From the NCBI GenBank assembly GCA_002494645.1, contig DACE01000013.1, forward strand, positions 1-13,620: a stretch of 13,620 nt of DNA. Reading direction: 5' to 3'. The DNA is from Euryarchaeota archaeon UBA256 (lineage in GTDB: Archaea; Thermoplasmatota; Poseidoniia; Poseidoniales; Poseidoniaceae). The notes under the pieces were generated by a model. That model saw only the letters and a program-made list of their open reading frames with translations. It was not told the origin of the DNA and ran no database searches. This document shows, in pieces, positions 7,609-13,338 of this stretch. The position numbers and the translations under genes were made by a program. Numbering within the stretch: the first letter of the stretch is position 1; each line of letters begins with the position of its first letter.

Positions 7609-7962
7609 ATGACCGAAGAAGACAAGTTTCTGGATTTTGCAACCGTGCGTGAAATGCTCTATGATGCTCAAGAGCGTCGTGGCATGCTCAAGTACGAACA
7701 AAAGTGGGCGCTTCAACACGCTGAGTGGGCTGCAAGCCCCGAGCGTACCGGAACCGCGACGAAGCCCGAAGTCTTTGAAGAACTTCGCGTCAAACTCCTC
7801 GAAGTTGAGACCCTGGCCAAGCACCCAGACCTCGCTGCCAAACTCGCTGAATTGATGCCGTCCGCCCCAGAACACATTCGCGCAGTCTTTGGCTCCAAGC
7901 GCATCATCATTGACGACGCTGAAATCGAGGCTGTTCTCGATATTGTCAAGCAAGTGATTTGA
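7609..7962 (+). CDS. rpoF: DNA-directed RNA polymerase subunit F (Rpo4/Rpb4)
   Basis: A 117-residue helical protein matching the archaeal Rpo4 pattern: an N-terminal part with a run VREMLYDAQERR, a central helix region (ALQHAEWA, then VFEELRVKLLEVE) and the C-terminal HRDC-like fold with LAELMPSAPEHIRAVFGSKR and EIEAVLDIVKQVI. With Rpo7 (RpoE) it forms the stalk of archaeal RNA polymerase, which binds nascent RNA and helps open promoters. The partner gene is not in this window. It lies ten bases after rpl21e and 24 bases before the DUF655 gene, so the three are very likely co-transcribed, an arrangement common in euryarchaea. Confidence 0.92.
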   Translation: MTEEDKFLDFATVREMLYDAQERRGMLKYEQKWALQHAEWAASPERTGTATKPEVFEELRVKLLEVETLAKHPDLAAKLAELMPSAPEHIRAVFGSKRIIIDDAEIEAVLDIVKQVI

Positions 7963-7986
7963 GTTTCATCGTGTAGGTGATCCACC

Positions 7987-8823
7987 ATGACTGACCCTCG
8001 GCGCAGACGCCAAATCAAAACCCCTTCAGGTCCGAAGAAGAAGGCTACGCCTGACCCTTCATCCTACAAAATGAGTCGACCGACCACAGGACGACAGGAA
8101 GTTCCCAAACCCAAGCCGAAACCCGACCCTTCGCAAGCCAGGCGAGAGCAACGGGGCGGACAAGGTGGTAAACCTCGCAACCAAGGTGGTGGTGGACGCG
8201 GGCAGGACCGTCGTGGTCAGCAACGTGGTGGCCGTAGCGGCCGAGGTGACCGTCAACAACGCCCGGAGCGCCCTGAAGCACTGAAGGGTGAAGATTGGGC
8301 TCGCGTGGTAGAGCACAATCCCAAAGAGAATGTCGTGACGGCCATGGCCGAAAATGGAATGCTCTTCTGCCGACTCAAAGTGAAGGCCAGCGATGACATG
8401 TTCATCCCCAACCAACGACTCTACATCGGCCCGGACAAAGCCCAACGCAAAGAAGTCGTGGCCATTCTCGGCATGGCTCACCTTGACAAAATGTCCAACA
8501 TGGCTCGCCAAGATTTGCCGTTGGTCGTGCAACTCTTTGTTGAGGAACACGCAGCATACTTTGTGGAAAATTTCTACAACCGTGCGGGTCCAATGAATCT
8601 CAAACAACATTCCTTCCAACTGCTTCCCGACATCGGAAACCGCAAGGCAAAGAACATGGTTGACGCCCGTAATCAACTCGGAATGTTCGCATCCATGGAC
8701 GAACTTAACGCACAGTGCAGCATCAACGGAGCCGAATTATTGGCTCGCCGATTTGTTCAAGAGATTGAAGACAAGGCACTGGTGCCCCGACTGATCGACC
8801 TTCTCTTGCCGGTGACCGCATGA
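7987..8823 (+). CDS. DUF655-family putative RNA-binding protein with RGG-rich N-terminal extension
   Basis: A 278-residue protein in two parts. Residues 1-100 are disordered and basic: Lys/Pro-rich, then a Gly/Arg/Gln-rich stretch (about 51-92) with several RGG and RG units. Residues about 101-275 match archaeal DUF655: RLYIGPD, then DLPLVVQLFVEEHAAYFVENF and NRAGPM, then a helix-hairpin-helix-like segment LLPDIGNRKAKNMVDARNQ (about 212-230), and the closing ARRFVQEIED region. The family is usually about 190-200 residues, found beside ksgA, and thought to bind nucleic acid through an OB-like/HhH fold; its exact role is unproven. AGGTGAT at 7975-7981 precedes the ATG. The stop overlaps the ksgA start as ATGA, so translation is coupled and the two proteins probably act on the same target, maturing rRNA. 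The RGG extension is the odd part. Confidence 0.88.
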   Translation: MTDPRRRRQIKTPSGPKKKATPDPSSYKMSRPTTGRQEVPKPKPKPDPSQARREQRGGQGGKPRNQGGGGRGQDRRGQQRGGRSGRGDRQQRPERPEALKGEDWARVVEHNPKENVVTAMAENGMLFCRLKVKASDDMFIPNQRLYIGPDKAQRKEVVAILGMAHLDKMSNMARQDLPLVVQLFVEEHAAYFVENFYNRAGPMNLKQHSFQLLPDIGNRKAKNMVDARNQLGMFASMDELNAQCSINGAELLARRFVQEIEDKALVPRLIDLLLPVTA

Positions 8824-9695
8824 AAAAAGCACGACGACTCGTCGACGCTCTTCGTGCCCTTCAACCCACCAATAAGGCGCTTGGTCAGCATTTCTTGGTT
8901 CACGATGACATTCTTGAACGCACCGTGGTGTGGGCTGAGGTCGCAGACGACGACCATGTCATGGAAATTGGACCCGGACCCGGCGTTTTAACCGAGGTCT
9001 TACTCGCACAAGGGTGCCGTGTTACGGCGATTGAGCTGGACGCAGGTGCATGTGCTCACCTTCGGGCGGTATTCTCGACAGCCATCGAAGAAGGTCGCCT
9101 CTCCTTGATTGAAGGAGACGCACTGCAAGTACGCTGGCCAGACGACATCACTCGCGTGGTTGCTAACATTCCATATCAGATTTCATCACCGCTTATCGAC
9201 GTCATCACACGCTTCCACCGAAATCCTCACACCGCGCCATTGCGAGACATCGTTCTGCTCGTGCAAGAGGAATTTGCTGAACGTGTTGTGATGGAATACG
9301 AAAGCGATGTAGGCTCCCTCGGAATGGTCGTCGCCTTGGATTTTGAGGCTGAAATGGGTGAACGTATCGGCCCACATGCCTTCTCACCCATGCCCAAAGT
9401 CCACTCGAGGCTGCTGAAACTCACGCCGCACGGTGAGGAATGGCCGTGCGACCGAAGGTTGTCCGTGATGATGATTCAGACGGCCTTTGCTCAGCGACGA
9501 AAGAAACTCAAAGGCAGTTTGAGGAGCCCGCCTAAGCGTATTGCACGGGTTCCCGGTTGGCACGCCTCTCGTTGGAAGCGGGCCTTCTCAAGCCTTCAAG
9601 ACGACGAGCGTATGAATCGCCGCCCTGAAACCTTTGATTTGGACGACTGGGCCGATTTAGGTCTTGATTTTGAATCTGGGGAAGAAGAGGCATGA
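8820..9695 (+). CDS. ksgA: 16S rRNA dimethyladenosine transferase KsgA/RsmA
   Basis: A 291-residue class I SAM-dependent methyltransferase that dimethylates the two adjacent adenosines in the 3' helix of 16S rRNA and acts as a late checkpoint in 30S assembly. All family motifs are visible: LGQHFL (21-26), the SAM loop MEIGPGPGVLTE (48-59), the acidic IELDA (71-75), GDAL (99-102) and the catalytic motif IV NIPYQISSPL (116-125). The C-terminal helical domain has the usual AFAQRRKKLKGSLR. It ends in an acidic tail (about 272-291) beyond the usual length. The start is the ATG overlapping the DUF655 stop. It is the last gene of the tight cluster; 89 bases follow before the next gene. Confidence 0.96.
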   Translation: MKKARRLVDALRALQPTNKALGQHFLVHDDILERTVVWAEVADDDHVMEIGPGPGVLTEVLLAQGCRVTAIELDAGACAHLRAVFSTAIEEGRLSLIEGDALQVRWPDDITRVVANIPYQISSPLIDVITRFHRNPHTAPLRDIVLLVQEEFAERVVMEYESDVGSLGMVVALDFEAEMGERIGPHAFSPMPKVHSRLLKLTPHGEEWPCDRRLSVMMIQTAFAQRRKKLKGSLRSPPKRIARVPGWHASRWKRAFSSLQDDERMNRRPETFDLDDWADLGLDFESGEEEA

Positions 9696-9784
9696 GAGTT
9701 GAAAAGGGCTCAAAGCAATGAGATTGTGGGGGAGAGGCTTTTCTTAGGAGTGCCTGCTCGCATTGACTTGTCGGAGGGGAATAA
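9696..9784 (+). promoter_or_regulatory. Gap after ksgA with strong Shine-Dalgarno for the next gene
   Basis: This gap contains a short T-rich stretch (CTTTTCTT near 9738-9745), which might act as a weak archaeal terminator for the ksgA group, and GGAGGGG at 9773-9779, a strong ribosome binding site five bases before ATG 9785. I see no convincing TATA element, so read-through from ksgA is possible. Confidence 0.45.
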
Positions 9785-10873
9785 ATGGCAAAGAAGGACA
9801 CATACTTGGCTCTACTTCGCCGAGGTATTGACGATACTACGGCCAATCAACTCGCTGATGCGGGACTCAAGATTGGCGACTTGAAGAAGATCGACAAAGA
9901 GATGCTCATCAGCAATTACGGCCTTAAGGAGGCCATCGCACAAGGTGTCATAGAAATCATCACCGCTGGACCGCAATCGCACGGCAAGGAACGATTTTTG
10001 TCCAAGGTCCTCGCTCCCGAAAAGAAGCAGGAGTCACGCATTGAAGAAATTAAATTTCAACGTAAGCAAAAGGACGTGCTCACCGAATTGGCTGAGCAGA
10101 AAGAGCGCCTCAAGATTGCAAAGGTCGAAGCCTTCCGCGCTCAGAAACTCATCATGAACCGCCTTGGAAAGACCGTTGAACTCATTGTGAAGTTGGAAAA
10201 CAACCTCCATGATGAAGGGAAAGACGACCAGATGGTCAAGATTCGTGACCAATTGGAGACTCGGGGTCTTGAAGCAGCACGCGACCACGAAATGTTGGAG
10301 TTGGAAGGTACACCACAGGACATCGTTGACTTCCGCCGAAAGCATGTTCCCGGTTTGATTTTCCATGCATGTCCTGAATGTGGTGATGAGTTAGACCCGC
10401 GCCAAGCCCGAGACCCTGACCAACCTGACTCCTGGGCCTTCATTTGCTGGGAATGTGAGACGAGCTTCACCCCAGACCTTACCCTTCACGTGGAGGGGAT
10501 TCTCGACGGTGAAAACCGCATCAGCATCGACCCCGACAAGGGGCCTCGAAATCCCGTCCCACCCAAGCCTGCGAGCATGGACTTCTCTTCGGTGAGCGAT
10601 CTGATTCGTCGCGACCTTGAACAAACGGGTGCTACCGCTGACGAAATGACTCGAGTCGTTGAGGAAAGCGTCGTTGCTGGTGGACTCATGGACATCAACG
10701 ATTGGATTGACCAAACGCTGGCTGCTAAGGATTACATTCAGGCTCAAGAAGACCGTGAAGACTTCATTCTCCGCACCGGTGCAGGTGCGACCAAGTTCAA
10801 CAAATGGATGAAGAAGGCTGGACTCTTCTTCAACAAGCAAACGGGTCGCTGGACCCGTGAAAAGGGTCGATGA
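9785..10873 (+). CDS. Unassigned HhH-like / coiled-coil / zinc-ribbon protein
   Basis: A 362-residue soluble protein I cannot assign to a named family. Residues about 6-60 read like a helix-hairpin-helix/SAM-like domain (LLRRGIDDTTANQLADAGLKIGDL, here quoted as LLRRGIDDTTANQ and LADAGLKIGDL). Residues about 75-170 are charged and helical with heptad-like Leu/Ile spacing, a likely coiled coil. Then comes a four-Cys zinc ribbon, CPEC (Cys196/Cys199) and CWEC (Cys221/Cys224), with 21 residues between knuckles. A Pro-rich linker (about 250-262) and a helical C-terminus follow, ending in a basic stretch. No signal peptide or membrane segment is present. The architecture suggests nucleic-acid binding, perhaps in transcription or repair, but this is inference. 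It lies nine bases before a ferredoxin gene and has a strong GGAGG ribosome site. Confidence 0.8.
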   Translation: MAKKDTYLALLRRGIDDTTANQLADAGLKIGDLKKIDKEMLISNYGLKEAIAQGVIEIITAGPQSHGKERFLSKVLAPEKKQESRIEEIKFQRKQKDVLTELAEQKERLKIAKVEAFRAQKLIMNRLGKTVELIVKLENNLHDEGKDDQMVKIRDQLETRGLEAARDHEMLELEGTPQDIVDFRRKHVPGLIFHACPECGDELDPRQARDPDQPDSWAFICWECETSFTPDLTLHVEGILDGENRISIDPDKGPRNPVPPKPASMDFSSVSDLIRRDLEQTGATADEMTRVVEESVVAGGLMDINDWIDQTLAAKDYIQAQEDREDFILRTGAGATKFNKWMKKAGLFFNKQTGRWTREKGR

Positions 10874-10882
10874 GGCATTCTC

Positions 10883-11233
10883 ATGTCTGCGGGAACCAAG
10901 GCTTTGGTGCTCGATGACGATGCCCCGTCGCTTGAAAATACCACCTCACCTGTCATTCGTTTCCTCAAAGGCGCTCATCTGCTCGGCCAGTGCGCCGTAA
11001 ATCCAGGCGAGACCATCGTTGAACACGCTGAAGCCTGCGGCATTCGCCTGCCCACAAATTGCACTTCTGGCACCTGTGGCACCTGCATGGTCAGTTTGAT
11101 TCTCGGTGAAGTCCCACTTCCAGAGGAATTGCCGCCCGGTCTCGACGATTTTTTGGTCGGAGAAGGGGCACGGCTCGGCTGCATCGGACGGCCTCGTGGA
11201 GACGTTGACATTGACATTCGACCGCCGATTTGA
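10883..11233 (+). CDS. Plant-type [2Fe-2S] ferredoxin
   Basis: A 116-residue protein with the classic cluster-binding pattern: C60-x4-C65-x2-C68 (in NCTSGTCGTCMV) and Cys100 in GCIGRP, 31 residues later. PGETIVEHAEACGIRLPTNC, the segment before the first ligand, is the usual beta-grasp helix/loop; the N-terminal 25 residues are an extension without clear features. It should carry single electrons in the cytoplasm; its reductase and acceptor are not in the window. TGAGG before ATG 10883 is a suitable ribosome binding site. It sits nine bases after the zinc-ribbon gene and nine before a tiny membrane protein gene, which suggests one transcript. Confidence 0.9.
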   Translation: MSAGTKALVLDDDAPSLENTTSPVIRFLKGAHLLGQCAVNPGETIVEHAEACGIRLPTNCTSGTCGTCMVSLILGEVPLPEELPPGLDDFLVGEGARLGCIGRPRGDVDIDIRPPI

Positions 11234-11242
11234 AGTGATGTT

Positions 11243-11416
11243 ATGTTTGATTCGTGGACGGCCATTGACTGGTTCATTCTCGTGATTGACATCGTGGCGA
11301 TCGCTATTGTCGCCACCTTTCTCAAGCGCAAAATCCAACACAAACTTGCTGAGGTTGAGGCACGTCAATCCTTTCACCGCCAGCAGCGCAAAGAGAAGCG
11401 AACCACCGATGATTGA
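11243..11416 (+). CDS. 57-residue single-pass membrane protein
   Basis: ATG 11243 opens a 57-codon frame ending in TGA at 11414-11416. Residues about 8-27 form one strong transmembrane helix (IDWFILVIDIVAIAIVATFL) followed at once by a highly charged cytoplasmic tail (KRKIQHKLAEVEARQ and on to RQQRKEKRTTDD), giving an N-out, C-in layout by the positive-inside rule. AAGTGATG just upstream resembles the GGTGAT-type ribosome sites used elsewhere here. Its start is nine bases after the ferredoxin stop, the same spacing as the previous pair, so it looks like the third gene of that transcript. Its function is unknown; a membrane tether for a neighbour is possible. It falls below common ORF length cut-offs. 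Confidence 0.65.
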   Translation: MFDSWTAIDWFILVIDIVAIAIVATFLKRKIQHKLAEVEARQSFHRQQRKEKRTTDD

Positions 11417-11612
11417 CCTTTTTCAGCCCTATTCGAGCATCAAACGCCCCATTCCCATCATGCTCTTCGTCACAGATACCGAAGATAGCGCCTTCGTTGC
11501 TGATGGCGCAACGACCGATGATTCAAGAACCCTTGACGCAACCTTCCGTTCATGTCAGCGGGTCACGGCACCACCACAGGTCCGCTGCCCGTCGGTCAAT
11601 TCGCTCAATTGA
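11409..11612 (+). CDS. Doubtful 67-codon ORF between the small membrane protein gene and xseA
   Basis: An ATG at 11409 overlaps the preceding stop (ATGATTGA) and opens a 67-codon frame that ends 61 bases inside xseA. It would explain the otherwise empty 135 bases between the two genes. The product (starting MIDLFQPYSSIKRPIP) shows no motif, signal or membrane segment, and its C-terminal third is simply xseA read in another frame. The upstream GAGAAG is a weak ribosome site. It could be a genuine small coupled gene or chance; I lean to chance. Confidence 0.2.
   Translation: MIDLFQPYSSIKRPIPIMLFVTDTEDSAFVADGATTDDSRTLDATFRSCQRVTAPPQVRCPSVNSLN
11417..11551 (+). other. Leader region before xseA
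   Basis: The 135 bases begin with a five-T run (11420-11424 area), which could terminate the ferredoxin transcript, and contain a small inverted repeat CTTCG/CGAAG (11465-11469 and 11480-11484). No TATA box and no Shine-Dalgarno are evident before the xseA ATG, which is unusual among the plus-strand genes here. Confidence 0.3.
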
Positions 11613-12814
11613 TTCAACACACGGTCAAGAACGACCCGATGTTTCAGCACCAAGCCCTTGCGGGAGAAGTTTCCCAATGGTCGGTCCATAACGGCAACAT
11701 CTACTTCACACTGCGAGATGATGTCGGCCAGATGAGTTGCGTCATTTGGCGGAGTGCTCGCTTGAACATTGACCCTGCCATCAAAGTTGGAAGTGAAGTC
11801 ATCATCATCGGTAGCCTTGACCTTTGGCCGAAACGGGGGAATCTGCAACTCGTCGTGTCCAAGATTCAACCCGTCCAAACGCTGGGGGCGCTGGAGGAAA
11901 CAAAGCGCCAACTCATCGAAACACTTCGCGACGAAGGCGCCCTCGAGATGCCTTCACGGCCTTTGCCTTCGCTGCCCAAGCACATTGCCATCGTAACCGG
12001 CGCTGGCTCCGCTGCGCTTTCCGACATGAAGCGCCTGATTGAGAACCGTTGGCCGAGCATGCGGACGACCGTCATCGGCGTATTGGTTCAAGGAGAACAC
12101 GCACCGCGTGAACTGGTTCGTGGACTCGCTATCACCCGCGACCTCGCTCGTCCTGAAGTGGCTCAACGGCTCGGACTCCCTCCTGTTGATGCGGTGATTG
12201 TTGGACGAGGAGGTGGCTCGCCAGAAGACCTGTGGGCTTTCAATCTCGAACCCGTGGTTCGGGCCATTATGGCCAGCCCAGTTCCGATCATTTCAGCGGT
12301 AGGTCACGAACAAGACCATCTTGTTTCAGATTTAGTGGCTGATGTCAGAGCCTCAACACCGTCCAATGCCATCGAGCGCCTCGTTCCCGACAGGCACGGA
12401 GTGCTGATGCTCATGGACGATTTGGACCAGCGCTTGGATGCCTCTGTTCAGCGACGACTGCAGGAGTTGCGTCAGCAATTAGCCCTTCTTACGAGTCAAC
12501 TCAAACACGCCCCAGGCAAAGGTGTGTACAGAGCTAAGGATGTTCTGAACGCCTTAGGTGGTCGCTTGACGCGAAGCGTGGATGCTGGTCTTGCTCGGCA
12601 ACAACAACGCCTAGCAACTTTGCAAGCGACATTGCAGGCCGCTCATCCCAAACGAGTGCTTGAGCGCGGCTATACCATGATCCAAGACGATAAGGGTCGA
12701 GTGCTCACGGCAGCAGCGAGCCTTCAACAAGGGCAGACCGTCAACCTCCAATTCGCCGACGGACGAGCGGCAGCCGATATTCACACCATTGAACCTGAGG
12801 AGGACCAACCATGA
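11552..12814 (+). CDS. xseA: Exodeoxyribonuclease VII large subunit
   Basis: A 420-residue protein, slightly shorter than bacterial XseA (about 450). XseA with several XseB copies makes an ATP-independent nuclease that degrades single-stranded DNA from both ends into oligonucleotides. Domains in order: an N-terminal OB fold (about 11-107; LPVGQFAQLIQ, GEVSQWS, NIYFTLRD), then the catalytic domain with VTGAGSAALSDM (148-159), GRGGGSPEDLWAFN (218-231) and GHEQDHLVSDLVADVRASTPSNA, visible as GHEQDHLVSD and ADVRASTPSNA (251-273). A coiled-coil region (about 280-365) follows, then the C-terminal segment RVLERGYTMI. An in-frame TGA lies 15-20 bases upstream, so ATG 11552 is the earliest possible start, though no ribosome site precedes it. 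It overlaps xseB by ATGA. The family is chiefly bacterial, which points to ancient lateral transfer. Confidence 0.95.
   Translation: MSAGHGTTTGPLPVGQFAQLIQHTVKNDPMFQHQALAGEVSQWSVHNGNIYFTLRDDVGQMSCVIWRSARLNIDPAIKVGSEVIIIGSLDLWPKRGNLQLVVSKIQPVQTLGALEETKRQLIETLRDEGALEMPSRPLPSLPKHIAIVTGAGSAALSDMKRLIENRWPSMRTTVIGVLVQGEHAPRELVRGLAITRDLARPEVAQRLGLPPVDAVIVGRGGGSPEDLWAFNLEPVVRAIMASPVPIISAVGHEQDHLVSDLVADVRASTPSNAIERLVPDRHGVLMLMDDLDQRLDASVQRRLQELRQQLALLTSQLKHAPGKGVYRAKDVLNALGGRLTRSVDAGLARQQQRLATLQATLQAAHPKRVLERGYTMIQDDKGRVLTAAASLQQGQTVNLQFADGRAAADIHTIEPEEDQP
12797..12804 (+). promoter_or_regulatory. Shine-Dalgarno site for xseB
   Basis: GAGGAGGA, inside the last codons of xseA, lies six bases before the xseB ATG. 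It is the strongest ribosome site in the window and fits the need for several XseB per XseA. Confidence 0.7.
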
Positions 12815-13032
12815 GCGAAGAACAACAAACATACGATGAAGCCGTGCAACGACTGGAAGCCATTGTCACCCAACTTGAACGGGGCGGCAAGAACCTCGAC
12901 GAAACATTAGCGATGTTCGAGGAAGGGACCACCTTGCTCAAGCGATGCCAGCAGGAATTGGCTGAAGCCGAAGGACGACTGGCTGAATTGCGCTTGGACG
13001 AAGCCGAAGCCTTGGTCAAGGACGATGAGTGA
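12811..13032 (+). CDS. xseB: Exodeoxyribonuclease VII small subunit
   Basis: A 73-residue helical protein with the full XseB signature: TYDEAVQRLEAIVTQLERG, then LDETLAMFEEGTTLLKRCQ and a heptad-like C-terminal helix (ELAEAEGRLAELR). The length is typical (70-80). Multiple XseB copies wrap the coiled coil of XseA and are needed for stable activity. The start codon overlaps the xseA stop, the arrangement commonly seen in bacteria, so the pair was probably acquired together. The MIP18-like gene follows after nine bases. Confidence 0.94.
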   Translation: MSEEQQTYDEAVQRLEAIVTQLERGGKNLDETLAMFEEGTTLLKRCQQELAEAEGRLAELRLDEAEALVKDDE

Positions 13033-13041
13033 GGGTTCACC

Positions 13042-13338
13042 ATGGGCAGAAAACACGCTGCACTCCAACGCCGTGTAGCGAGAGTGTTGGGTGGCTGGAA
13101 AGACCCGCATCACGACCGTCCTTATCCTGAAATGGAGATTGTACAGCAGGTGACCATCGCAGAAGATGGAGAGGTCAACCTCACTGTGAAACCGACGCGC
13201 CCTCACTGCCCCTGTTGCTTGATGGATTTGGATGCACTTCGCCTACGACTTTCAGAGGTAAAGGGTGTGACGTTTGTTCAAATCAACGTCGAAGGCATTC
13301 CCGGCGCACCTCGATGGACACGAGCACTCAACCGGTGA
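13042..13338 (+). CDS. Small MIP18/DUF59-like protein
   Basis: A 98-residue protein. After a basic N-terminus (about 1-28), residues about 31-85 follow the DUF59/MIP18 pattern: a strand IVQQVTIAEDGEVNLTVK, the loop PTRPHCPCC (Cys56, Cys58, Cys59), a helix LDALRLRLSEVKGV and a final strand FVQINVEG. MIP18-family proteins help load or mature Fe-S clusters, or act with partners such as phenylacetate oxygenase; the PT-x-x-x-C-P Cys is the conserved position. This copy is compact and has three clustered Cys, so metal or cluster binding is plausible. Confidence in the family is moderate. GAGGGTTCACC precedes the ATG. It follows xseB by nine bases and its stop overlaps the convergent membrane-protein gene by 11 bases. 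Confidence 0.6.
   Translation: MGRKHAALQRRVARVLGGWKDPHHDRPYPEMEIVQQVTIAEDGEVNLTVKPTRPHCPCCLMDLDALRLRLSEVKGVTFVQINVEGIPGAPRWTRALNR

Noticed and set aside
8059..8676. 205-codon minus-strand ORF inside the DUF655 gene
   Set aside because: It is antisense to the conserved DUF655 domain and the RGG region; its Thr/Leu-rich composition is the mirror of that repeat.
9699..9884. 61-codon plus-strand ORF after ksgA
   Set aside because: Half of it is the zinc-ribbon gene read in another frame, with no ribosome site and no motif.
10391..10840. 149-codon minus-strand ORF inside the zinc-ribbon gene
   Set aside because: It is antisense to a gene with a clear zinc ribbon and strong ribosome site, and has no features of its own.
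11465..11484. CTTCG/CGAAG inverted repeat before xseA
   Set aside because: A five-base stem with a ten-base loop is expected by chance and has no T-run after it.
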